From positions 3,410,001 through 3,474,000 of the forward strand of contig NZ_AP025305.1 of the NCBI RefSeq assembly GCF_036492635.1: a DNA stretch of 64,000 bases. The letters are read 5' to 3'. The translations under genes were made by a program, and so were the position numbers. Under the pieces are notes generated by a model. That model was not told the DNA's origin and did not search any database. It worked only from the letters and a program-made list of their open reading frames with translations. This document shows, one piece after another, positions 28,309 through 37,178 of the stretch. How positions within the stretch are numbered: position 1 is the first letter of the stretch; each line of letters opens with the position of its first letter. The stretch comes from Aureibacter tunicatorum. GTDB taxonomy: Bacteria > Bacteroidota > Bacteroidia > Cytophagales > Cyclobacteriaceae.

Positions 28309-29169
28309 TTATTTCCCAATCAAATAAATCGCCAGCAACGCCATTACTATCCCTAGCCAATTCAGTTTCGAATATTTTTCCTTAAAAAAAGCGAATCCAG
28401 CTATCACGGAAAATGCGACAACACTCATATTCCTTACAGGAAAAATAGTGCTGCTATCCCAATCAGGAACACCCAAAGCTTTGATTAAAAAGTATATTGA
28501 GCCAAAATTAAACATCCCCAACAACAAACCTCCAATCACATTTTTCAACTTCACTTTCTTGGCTTTCCAAAAAATGTTATAAGCCTCCACTGCTACACCT
28601 ATCATACCCGCCACTAAGAATGTGCTGGCTAAAAAATATTCATTATGTCCTTCATTAATATGAAGCTTTTTCGCAACATTGAATGTCGTATCCAAAACAC
28701 CCGCCAAAAGAAACAGTAAAAATGGCAAATATGTATATTTTCGATCAAAGCCACTGCTTTTTGAGGAAATAGAACTCAATATCACCCCTAATACAGCTAA
28801 TACGATCCCCAAACCTTTAAGCCATGGAATACTCTCGCCAAAGTAAAATACCGCATGGATCACGACTACTATTACAGCCATCTTGCTCGCAACCTGCGTC
28901 ACGCTGATTCCCACTTTTTGAGCCGTTAAGCCCATGATGAAAAAAGTGCCTATAAGCATTGCTCCAATAGCGACCGAATACAAAGCCCATTGCGGCTGCA
29001 TAAAATGGGACGGACTAAATTCATTGCTGGACAGCATTACACCCAAGAAAAGAGCCATGAAATAATTGACTACTATTGCCTGAAAAGTATCGATTTCCTG
29101 TTTCTTAAAAACCTTGAAAGTCGCCCCATTTACTACCGAGAACATTACGCTCAACCACAAAAATTCCAT
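28309..29169 (-). CDS. DMT/EamA-family transporter
   Basis: A 286-aa inner-membrane protein with about ten hydrophobic helices in two halves, each with an EamA-type pattern (MLIGTFFIMGLTAQKVGISVTQ and, in the second half, YFLIKALGVPDWDSSTIFPVRN; the conserved helix-4 pattern K-M-A-V-I-V appears as SKMAVIVVVIHA). Family members export amino acids, nucleobases or other metabolites; the substrate is unknown. A promoter of the Bacteroidota type lies 29 bp upstream. Confidence 0.85.
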   Translation of the reverse strand: MEFLWLSVMFSVVNGATFKVFKKQEIDTFQAIVVNYFMALFLGVMLSSNEFSPSHFMQPQWALYSVAIGAMLIGTFFIMGLTAQKVGISVTQVASKMAVIVVVIHAVFYFGESIPWLKGLGIVLAVLGVILSSISSKSSGFDRKYTYLPFLLFLLAGVLDTTFNVAKKLHINEGHNEYFLASTFLVAGMIGVAVEAYNIFWKAKKVKLKNVIGGLLLGMFNFGSIYFLIKALGVPDWDSSTIFPVRNMSVVAFSVIAGFAFFKEKYSKLNWLGIVMALLAIYLIGK

Positions 29170-29197
29170 GCTAATTATTAATAAAGTTATGACTTCT

Positions 29198-29229
29198 CAA
29201 AATTAGCACCTTATATCTTATTTCCGCAA
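29198..29229 (-). promoter_or_regulatory. Promoter of the DMT transporter gene
   Basis: Minus-strand TTG (29229-29227), 21-nt spacer and TAATTTTG (29205-29198) match the Bacteroidota consensus. The leader would be about 20 nt. Confidence 0.55.
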
Positions 29230-29256
29230 CAAGTCATTCCAATTAAAACATAAAAT

Positions 29257-29904
29257 TCACCCTTTCACAGCTTTCCGTAAGTTTAAAACAACCATCCAGT
29301 ATGTAATGAAAACACTTCCCACTACCGTTGGGGCAAACCAATTCCATAAATTCGGCAAAATATTATTTACAACCAAAAAAGCGGTACAAGCTGCAATATA
29401 CCCTCCCATCATTTTACCCAGATGAAGTTTCAGCCAATTTCTGCGAGCCAAAGCCCTTCTTTTGAACACCTTCAAATCCCTCATACCAAAAGAGAAACCA
29501 ATTCCTCCAAAAGCTGCTAATACCACATTTACCTTTCCAGAAAAAATAAATGGAACAAAAACCATGGCCAACCCCATCGCGACAATAAAGTAGGCCATTA
29601 TCTTGTCAAAAAAGAAATCATGCGAAATACTTCTAAACCATAAACTCCGATAACCGCTAATCAAAAAATAAATGGAAAATAAACCTATCGCAAAAAGAAA
29701 CATGCTCTCATGGCCCGGAATTACTGAAACTGCCAAAGCCAATAAAGCAGAGGACAGCATCGTGTAAAAAAACATGCTTCCGGACTTTCTGTGAACCTTT
29801 TTTCCTTTGTTAGAAACTATCGCTAGGCTTCCTGATATCAATGCCAAAACTCCTAAAAATGCGTGAATCATTATCAGCGGTTTTGCTAATGTTTCCCAAT
29901 TCAT
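29257..29904 (-). CDS. DUF2306-like membrane protein
   Basis: A 215-aa inner-membrane protein with about six to seven hydrophobic helices. The N-terminal pattern HAFLGVLALISGSLAIVSNKG followed by KVHRKSGSMFF is like DUF2306-type proteins, whose conserved His residues suggest haem or metal binding; another His sits in KLHLGKMMGGYIAA. Function unknown. Cotranscription with the DMT gene (gap 87 bp, which contains its promoter) is doubtful. Confidence 0.65.
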   Translation of the reverse strand: MNWETLAKPLIMIHAFLGVLALISGSLAIVSNKGKKVHRKSGSMFFYTMLSSALLALAVSVIPGHESMFLFAIGLFSIYFLISGYRSLWFRSISHDFFFDKIMAYFIVAMGLAMVFVPFIFSGKVNVVLAAFGGIGFSFGMRDLKVFKRRALARRNWLKLHLGKMMGGYIAACTAFLVVNNILPNLWNWFAPTVVGSVFITYWMVVLNLRKAVKG

Positions 29905-30222
29905 AAAAAATCTTTTAAATAAAATTCAATAGCAAAATAATAAACTAAGATTAACCAACCATTAAATCAAATAGGCAATAATTTACATTCTTGACTTTTT
30001 AGCTTCTTCAAGAACCATACTTCTTTATCAATATCAGAATGCTTTTACAGCGCTATTTTACGGAATTGAAAATTTTTCGATTATGATTTTATTAATGTAG
30101 AATTTCAAACGTTTGCGTAGAAATTTAGTCCAAATCAAATCATAAGGTTTCTATCTAATACTTTTCTGCCATATACTTATATAAACATCATCACTACTTA
30201 ACTTTTAACCAATTTTTTTAAC
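29905..30222. other. Intergenic region between divergent genes
   Basis: AT-rich, with only very short open frames. No full-match promoter for the amylase is visible; TAACTTTT at about 30199 is the closest -7-like element. Nothing else recognised. Confidence 0.5.
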
Positions 30223-33200
30223 ATGAAAAGACGATTTTTACTCTTATTGATTTGCTTTGCATTAGGGCAGCTAACACCTATCAAAGCACAAGACTATTGG
30301 TTTGAACCTTCAAATGCAACAGTTAATGATGAATTAACAATATACTTAAGAGCCAGCAATCGCTCTTCAGTGAATATGTACGCAGGGGTACGTGTAGGAT
30401 CAAGCACATTTCAATATATTAATAACAATGACTGGAATAGCACTCCTTCGCATTCATTTTTTGAGGAAGATCCCAACCAAACAAATGTTTGGAAAAAAAC
30501 CATCAAACCATCTTCATACTTCGGCGTTCCTGAAGGAACAGTTGTAAAGGGCATAGATATCATATTTAGAGAAGGCTCATCTAAAATCATCGACGCTGAT
30601 TTATTCCTTGATTTGGACGACGCTCAAGTAAACGCTCCTTCAATTTGGTTGGAATCATCTCCTGAAAAGCCATTAATCGACCAAGAGGTCACCATTACAT
30701 TCAGGCCTTCAGAAGCACCTGGCGGAAGCTTAAGAAATGCTGAAAGAATTTTTGCGCATACCTGGGCTATAACATCTGGACCTGACAGCAATAATGCCGA
30801 CTATGAAGGGCAAGCTCATTGGGGGGACAACACCAAAGGCGAATTCAAAAACAAAGGAGACGGCGTTTGGGAATTGACTTTCACACCTCGTGATCATTAT
30901 AATATTTCAGATCCTTACGCTTCCTTGTTTAAGATAGGTTTCGTCTTTAGAGATGAGACAGGTGCAAATCAACAAAAAACAGCTGAAGGCGAAGATATCT
31001 ATTTGCAAGCAGATCCTGGTTTCTACATTACACAAAACGAACCCCTGAAAAATAAAGTCAGTATAAAAAAAGGTGAAACGGTTGACTTAAAATTCACAGC
31101 TATCGAAAATAGCAATTGGGAGGTCATTTTAAATGGAGAAAGTGAACATACTGTTGATAATGCTACAAGTCTAAGTCATTCCATAACCTTTTCAGAAAAA
31201 GAAGATACAGAAATCATAGTAAAAGCATCAACATTAGAAGGCGAATACACACAAAAAACAATCGCAGTCAATGTTTTCGAAGAAAAGATCGCTGAATTAC
31301 CTGCTTGGGCATACTACGGCAACCAACCTCGCATGGGCATTATTTATCACAATGGACTTAATTCAACAGAAAACGACCCAAGTAAAACAACTCTTGTTCT
31401 TCATACACCTACAAACGTAACTTATAAAAGTGGCACAGGAGAAGTATATGGAGTTCAAAGCATTCCAAATAAAGAAGTCGTCAATGTTATTGGAGATTTT
31501 AATAATTGGATGGTAACCGAAGAGTATCAAATGTACAACACCCCTGATGGCAATTATTTCTGGATAACCATCGAAAATCTTGAAGCTCAGAAACCTTATG
31601 TTTTTCAATATTTAATTGATGGAGATCTTCATATAGCAGATCCTTATGCAGAACACATCGTTGACAGCGATGACAGTTATATCCCTGAAAGCACATTTCC
31701 TTCTTTGCCTGAATACCCTCATGGAAAAGCCTCTGACAGAGCATCCTTGATTCAAACAGGAATGGGAAATTACGCATGGCAAATATCAAACTTCCAACCT
31801 GTAAGCCACAATTTGCTGAATATTTACGAACTCCACTTTAGGGATTTTACGGAAGAAGGCACTTACAAGGCTGCTATGGCTAAATTGCCATACCTCAAAG
31901 ACATGGGAATCAATTGCATTCACGTTATGCCTATCAGCGAATTTGAAGGAAATGACAGCTGGGGTTATAATCCTAATTTTTATTTCGCTCCTGATAAAGC
32001 TTACGGGACAAAACAGGATCTTAAACAATTCATCGACGAAGCTCACAAAATGGATATTGCGGTGATAAATGACTTGGTATTAAACCATTCATTCCATTCA
32101 AGTCCATTCTCAAGAATGTATTATAACGACATTGACAACAAACCTGCTCCATACAACCCTTGGTATAATGAAGATCACAACTTTGATGAACCAGCTGCTC
32201 ATTGGGGAGTTGATTTCAACCATACCAGTGAGCACACTCAAGCATTAGTCGACAGTGTCACAAACTTTTGGATGAGCGAATACAAGTTTGACGGATTTAG
32301 ATTTGACTTCACCAAAGGTTTCAGCAATACCCATTGGGTTGGCGAAGGCAATTGGGGAAGCGACTATGATCAAGATCGTGTAGATATTCTAAAAAGAATG
32401 GCTAATAAAGTCTGGAGCAATCATCCGGGCAGCATTGTATGCTTCGAGCATTTGGCTAATCAGACTGAAGATTCCGAGCTTGCAAATCATGGTATTTTGA
32501 TGTGGAGCGGAGCAGGCCTTAATTACAACTATTCAGAAATGGCTAAAAACAATTTCAAGAATATAGATATTTCTTCTGCCTATTATAAAAATGTCGGATT
32601 TAATTTACAAAATTGGATGTCCTATATGGAAAGTCATGATGAAGAAAGGTTGGCCTTCAGAGCTGTAAATGAGGGAAGAAACCTAAATTCGTCTAACAAC
32701 TTCAATGGTGGAGCAAATGACAATCAACTGCAAATTATCATTCCAAGGCTTCAGGCCACTGCCACATTCAACCTCTTGTTACCAGGACCAAGAATGATTT
32801 GGCAATTTGGAGAGTTAGCCTATGATTATTCAATAAATTATAATGGAAGAACTGGCAGAAAACCCGTGAAATGGGAATATTTCGAACACCCCGAAAGAAA
32901 AAAACTATACAGAACCTATGCTGACTTGCTTAGCTTAAGAAACAACTACGATCTTTACGTAACAGCTGATCAAAATCAAGATTTTGACCTAGCCCAAGGG
33001 CATAAACGAACTACACTCAATTCAAGAGACAAAGGCGAAAGCGGAAACGCTACCTTCCAAGTCATAGCAGTCGGAAACTTCATGGAGGAAACTCAAGATA
33101 TTACTCCTTACTTTGGCTCTACTGGCACCTGGTATGACTTTGAAACGGGAGATAGCTATGAAGTAACTTCCACTGACCAAACTGTTCGCTTGGAAGCAGG

Positions 33201-34707
33201 AAGAGCTAGAGTATTCATCAGCAAAAAGCTTAAAAAAGCCAATCTACACAACCCTGTGATCGTTGATCATCAAGAAGATATGATGCTAACCGAAAGAGGC
33301 CAATCTTTTGATATCGACCCTTCATGGTTTACTGTCGAAGATGAAGACAATGACTTAACCACCGCTTTTAATCTCACAATTCTTAACGGCGAGGGCTATA
33401 CATATGATAATTTCACTATCACTCCTGATAATGAGTATTTTGTTGGTGATTTGAACGTAAATATCGTAGCTAGCGATGGCGAAAGGCTTAGTGATCCATA
33501 TACATTCAGTCTTACATATGATGGCGAAAATGTTCTTTTCATAAGAGTAAAAGATCAAACATATACATATGGCGATCCTGAGCTTGTTCACGAGGTTGCT
33601 TTTGAAGGATTTGTGGATGATGATGATGAATCCATTTTAGAGGGAGAATTAGTTTATATGATTGAAAACGATAAAATAAAGGCTTCCGGACTAACCAGCG
33701 ACAAATACGAACTTGCATATGTGGATGGCAAATATACTTTTGTCAAAAAGCTCCTAAATGTTAAAGCGGAAGATATTACAGCTATCGAGAATGGAGAACA
33801 TCCTCCATTAGCAATCACCTATGACGGTTTTGTCAATGGTGAAAATGAAAATGACCTTGACAGAAAGCCTGAAATATACTTTGATGGAGTTTGGCCACTT
33901 GCAAAAGGAGTATATACCCTCACAGTCGCAGGAGCTGAGTCTGAAAATTATGACTTTGAGTATGAAGACGGCAAGTTAATCGTCCAAGGAGCAACTCCAA
34001 TTATAGTGACTGAATGGCCTATCATTTCGAAAGGAGTTTACGGACAAAAATTATCGGAAATATCGTTTACAGGAGGCGAAGCGAATATGGATGGTTCATT
34101 TGAATTTGTAGACAAAGACGAGATACTCAATGCTGGAATTTATTCAAATGTGACTATGCAATTCATAGCAGACGATGAAAGTGCTGGAAGTCTTAAAGGC
34201 TTCGTTGCCCTTGAAATCGAAAAAGCTACTCAAACTATTGAGATCACAGATACTCCTCAAAGCTTAAGAATTGGCGAGTCGTTTGAATTATTCGCGAATA
34301 CTAACAGCGGGCTGGCTGTAAGCTATGAATCTTCTGATGAAAGCATCATTAGTGTTGACGGCAATATTATCATAGCTCATCAAGAAGGAGAAGCTACGAT
34401 TACTGCTCTGCAAGAGGGCAATGACAACTACCTTGAGTCAAGACTTGACTTTACTGTAGATGTCGAAAAACTGACAAATATAGAAAGCCCTGATCAAATG
34501 TTCATCTATCCTAACCCTGCGAACAATATAATCTTCGCGAAAGGGATAAAAACAAATATGGAATATGTGATTTATGACATGAATGGAAGAAGCTTGATAA
34601 CAGGCCTACTAAAGAGCAATCAAGGCATCAGCATTTCATCACTAAGAGCAGGAGTTTATATGCTTAAACTTTCAGACAATAGCGTACATAAAATAATAAA
34701 AAAGTAG
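30223..34707 (+). CDS. Secreted GH13 alpha-amylase-type glycoside hydrolase with T9SS sorting domain
   Basis: A 1494-aa secreted multidomain enzyme: signal peptide (1-22); beta-sandwich starch-binding-like domains; a CBM48-like domain (about 395-500) with VNVIGDFNNWM; a GH13 barrel (about 530-930); then MBG-type repeats (about 1100-1300), a Big2-like domain and a type A T9SS C-terminal domain (FIYPNPANN...GVYMLKLSDN). GH13 regions are intact: DLVLNHS (617-623), DGFRFDF with nucleophile Asp695, CFEHL with acid/base Glu742, and ESHDEE with Asp806. It should degrade alpha-glucans outside the cell or on its surface. It is much longer than typical amylases. The AraC-type regulator downstream may control it. 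No SusC/SusD pair is nearby. Confidence 0.92.
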   Translation: MKRRFLLLLICFALGQLTPIKAQDYWFEPSNATVNDELTIYLRASNRSSVNMYAGVRVGSSTFQYINNNDWNSTPSHSFFEEDPNQTNVWKKTIKPSSYFGVPEGTVVKGIDIIFREGSSKIIDADLFLDLDDAQVNAPSIWLESSPEKPLIDQEVTITFRPSEAPGGSLRNAERIFAHTWAITSGPDSNNADYEGQAHWGDNTKGEFKNKGDGVWELTFTPRDHYNISDPYASLFKIGFVFRDETGANQQKTAEGEDIYLQADPGFYITQNEPLKNKVSIKKGETVDLKFTAIENSNWEVILNGESEHTVDNATSLSHSITFSEKEDTEIIVKASTLEGEYTQKTIAVNVFEEKIAELPAWAYYGNQPRMGIIYHNGLNSTENDPSKTTLVLHTPTNVTYKSGTGEVYGVQSIPNKEVVNVIGDFNNWMVTEEYQMYNTPDGNYFWITIENLEAQKPYVFQYLIDGDLHIADPYAEHIVDSDDSYIPESTFPSLPEYPHGKASDRASLIQTGMGNYAWQISNFQPVSHNLLNIYELHFRDFTEEGTYKAAMAKLPYLKDMGINCIHVMPISEFEGNDSWGYNPNFYFAPDKAYGTKQDLKQFIDEAHKMDIAVINDLVLNHSFHSSPFSRMYYNDIDNKPAPYNPWYNEDHNFDEPAAHWGVDFNHTSEHTQALVDSVTNFWMSEYKFDGFRFDFTKGFSNTHWVGEGNWGSDYDQDRVDILKRMANKVWSNHPGSIVCFEHLANQTEDSELANHGILMWSGAGLNYNYSEMAKNNFKNIDISSAYYKNVGFNLQNWMSYMESHDEERLAFRAVNEGRNLNSSNNFNGGANDNQLQIIIPRLQATATFNLLLPGPRMIWQFGELAYDYSINYNGRTGRKPVKWEYFEHPERKKLYRTYADLLSLRNNYDLYVTADQNQDFDLAQGHKRTTLNSRDKGESGNATFQVIAVGNFMEETQDITPYFGSTGTWYDFETGDSYEVTSTDQTVRLEAGRARVFISKKLKKANLHNPVIVDHQEDMMLTERGQSFDIDPSWFTVEDEDNDLTTAFNLTILNGEGYTYDNFTITPDNEYFVGDLNVNIVASDGERLSDPYTFSLTYDGENVLFIRVKDQTYTYGDPELVHEVAFEGFVDDDDESILEGELVYMIENDKIKASGLTSDKYELAYVDGKYTFVKKLLNVKAEDITAIENGEHPPLAITYDGFVNGENENDLDRKPEIYFDGVWPLAKGVYTLTVAGAESENYDFEYEDGKLIVQGATPIIVTEWPIISKGVYGQKLSEISFTGGEANMDGSFEFVDKDEILNAGIYSNVTMQFIADDESAGSLKGFVALEIEKATQTIEITDTPQSLRIGESFELFANTNSGLAVSYESSDESIISVDGNIIIAHQEGEATITALQEGNDNYLESRLDFTVDVEKLTNIESPDQMFIYPNPANNIIFAKGIKTNMEYVIYDMNGRSLITGLLKSNQGISISSLRAGVYMLKLSDNSVHKIIKK

Positions 34708-34728
34708 ATTAACCAATAAGTAAGCCTA

Positions 34729-34766
34729 AAGCCCGAGAACTCAAATTATAGAGCTCGGGCTTTTTT
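34729..34766 (+). terminator. Terminator after the amylase gene
   Basis: A 9-bp stem (AAGCCCGAG 34729-34737, CTCGGGCTT 34754-34762) followed by six T. Confidence 0.88.
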
Positions 34767-34843
34767 AATTTCAACCCTATCATTTTATCTTTTAACATCC
34801 AAATAAATTAAATCCCGTATACCAAAAAACTAAAAGCAAACTG

Positions 34844-35713
34844 ATGATTATTGAATCCACCAACCAATTATTCGAAATAAGCACAGAAGAGCTCTCTGTA
34901 TGGGAAAAAAGACCTCACAAGCAAAACTTCTTTGAAATAGTATATATAGAAAAAGGATCAGGCCTCCAATGCGTCAACGAACATGAATTTGAATACCATG
35001 GAGGAAATATCTTTTTACTGCCACCGCTGGACTGCCATTCTTTTATTATCAAGCAAACTTCTATTTTTCATTTCATTCGCTTCACTGATCACTTCTTCAT
35101 GTCTGACAGTGGATTTACAGACTATAAAATTTGGTTTGATCAGATGGCTCACATTCTAGCCAACTACAACAAGATTCCCGGAGATATCATCTCAACTCCA
35201 AGAGAGCGCGACTACATTGTCAACAGCATCAATTTTATCCAAAATGAATATTCGAATATCGACAGCTACTCGAATTCTATCATAATGGAAATCATGGCTT
35301 CAATTGTCAACATATTGGCTCGTAGCATAGAGAAAAAGTATATTGAACAAAACGATCAATTGGACAAGCGATTCGGAGAAATACTCAGATTTATCAATTC
35401 TAACATATTGGAAAATGACAAGCTTCGCGTATCATCATTAGCCGAAAATTTTAATATTTCCAAAACCTATTTTTCCGAATATTTCAAGAAGCAAGCCGGC
35501 ATCAGCCTTGCGGAATACATTTTGAATTCAAAACTCAAAATCGCGGAAACGAAAATACTTCACACAAAACTGTCTCTCAAAGAAATCGCCTATCAATTGA
35601 ATTTTACAGACAGCAGCCATTTATCCAAAGCATTCAAAAAGAAAAATGGCGTCACCATCAAAATGTTCAAGGCTAATCCTCACAGCATTTATCAAACTAA
35701 CTTAAATCAATAA
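34844..35713 (+). CDS. AraC-family transcriptional regulator
   Basis: A 289-aa regulator: an N-terminal cupin-like sensor (about 15-100, with [33 protein letters not shown]) and a C-terminal pair of HTH motifs (about 180-280), [26 protein letters not shown] and [28 protein letters not shown] cytosolic activator that responds to a small ligand, possibly a sugar. It lies just after the amylase gene on the same strand, with its own region after a terminator; regulation of the amylase is a guess. Its end overlaps the convergent lipoprotein gene by 7 bp. Confidence 0.9.
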   Translation: MIIESTNQLFEISTEELSVWEKRPHKQNFFEIVYIEKGSGLQCVNEHEFEYHGGNIFLLPPLDCHSFIIKQTSIFHFIRFTDHFFMSDSGFTDYKIWFDQMAHILANYNKIPGDIISTPRERDYIVNSINFIQNEYSNIDSYSNSIIMEIMASIVNILARSIEKKYIEQNDQLDKRFGEILRFINSNILENDKLRVSSLAENFNISKTYFSEYFKKQAGISLAEYILNSKLKIAETKILHTKLSLKEIAYQLNFTDSSHLSKAFKKKNGVTIKMFKANPHSIYQTNLNQ

Positions 35714-36438
35714 AGCACCTGCTTGTAATCAAATGCAAATCTCTGGTTTCCAATAGGTATATATAGCTTGTAATACTCAGCTTTTATATTTCGTTTGATA
35801 AAAATCTGTCCTTTAATCGTATAGCCAGACTCGACATCCGTTCTCCTAAGGGTGGAATTTACCCAAAAACTTTTTTGAGAATTCAATGAATACACATGTT
35901 CTTCTCTCCGGTCACTTTCATCATTCAAAAACTCCAAATGTTCTTGACGCTCGTTGAATTCCTTGTCTCTTTGTTCTTCTGTCTTTTCTTCAGTAAGAGT
36001 CGCTGCATCCTCCACTATGTCCAAAGTCACTGAAAATAAACTGTAAAGCACATGATTTGCTTGAGCAGCCTTTCCCGCTTCGATTTTTTTATCCAATTCC
36101 AATATTTTCACTTCAGGGTCAATAGCAAACCGCAAAGCTCCTATATCTGTAGTGTCCTTGTCCAAAGCAACATAATAGCATTGATTTGGAGAGATGCATA
36201 CTGATTTATCAGAATTGTTTATCAACTCAATATCAAAAACCAAAGTCTCTCCATAACTTTCGGTATAAGCAACTCTTAATTCTATTCCATTTTTATTCTG
36301 AGATGAGACTTCATTGCCAAAATACCAACTTGTCGTTCTATTCAATGCTTTTAATCTGGAAACTGGCTGAGCAGAAAAACATGAAGACACGCTCATGCTT
36401 ATCAAAGAAAAAATCAAAAAACTATATATTATTCTCAT
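35707..36438 (-). CDS. Unknown lipoprotein, 243 aa
   Basis: A lipoprotein signal ends in the lipobox SVSSC (Cys20). The mature part begins with a basic stretch, then a beta-rich domain ([30 protein letters not shown]) similar in style to immunoglobulin-like domains with two Cys (CISPNQCYY), a charged helical insert (about 150-185, [20 protein letters not shown]) and a final beta segment. I recognise no named family. Overlaps the AraC gene end by 7 bp, convergent. Confidence 0.65.
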   Translation of the reverse strand: MRIIYSFLIFSLISMSVSSCFSAQPVSRLKALNRTTSWYFGNEVSSQNKNGIELRVAYTESYGETLVFDIELINNSDKSVCISPNQCYYVALDKDTTDIGALRFAIDPEVKILELDKKIEAGKAAQANHVLYSLFSVTLDIVEDAATLTEEKTEEQRDKEFNERQEHLEFLNDESDRREEHVYSLNSQKSFWVNSTLRRTDVESGYTIKGQIFIKRNIKAEYYKLYIPIGNQRFAFDYKQVLY

Positions 36439-36672
36439 ATATAAACGCTAAAAGACTTAACCAACAACCCTAAGTTACATTATAAATTCATAAAATTAAA
36501 TTATAGCCATTTTTTTTATTAAGTATTTTTTCTTGCTTTCAACAAATTAAACCTATCCAACAATGAATAATATCTTTTTTGAAAATTGCATAATTTCTTC
36601 AAATCAGCTTGTTTAGAATCATTTAAAACTAGATATTCGTGGCATCAAAAGAATATTAATTCTAATCAATAA

Positions 36673-37047
36673 ATGCTCAAAGGCTCAATTAAATATCAAA
36701 TAATCTATTTGATGGCAATCACATTTGCCTTGGCCTTGTCATATCTTAACAAATCAAGCTTTCATTACCATGAATCTGAAAGCGGCATTGTAATACACAC
36801 TCACTTTTACATTGCGGATGGCGATGAAAACCCCGGGGAACCTGCTGACCATGAACACAGCAATGAGCTTCTTCATTATTTAGAGTTTTCGGAAAGCGCA
36901 ATATCATCAATTACCTGTGTCAATTATACTATCGAATTTATAGAGCATTTCCATGCTCATACAAAATCGCTTTATAACACAGCGATCTATTTTTCAAAGC
37001 TTTTTCACGTCCTCCACTATCACGGACCTCCTCAAAGCGCGAAATAA
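36673..37047 (+). CDS. His-rich single-span protein upstream of TonB receptor
   Basis: A 124-aa protein with an N-terminal hydrophobic segment (about 8-24) and then unusually many His (16 in the rest), including SSFHYHESE, HTHFYI, DHEHSNELLHYLE, EHFHAH and the C-terminal LHYHGPPQ. A short His-rich anchor protein ahead of a TonB-dependent receptor suggests metal binding during uptake. No enzymatic motif. The receptor starts 131 bp downstream on the same strand. I know similar small Bacteroidota proteins that end in a (H/R)GPP-type motif, but not their function. Confidence 0.65.
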   Translation: MLKGSIKYQIIYLMAITFALALSYLNKSSFHYHESESGIVIHTHFYIADGDENPGEPADHEHSNELLHYLEFSESAISSITCVNYTIEFIEHFHAHTKSLYNTAIYFSKLFHVLHYHGPPQSAK

Positions 37048-37178
37048 TTTTCATTTAAACTACAGGACAATTACCGTCCAGTAACACACTATACTTTTAC
37101 TTACCACTTTTTGTCGCAATAACTGGATAATTTTCAGATTTACTTAGCGTCAATTAAACATTCTAATTTCTATCACTA

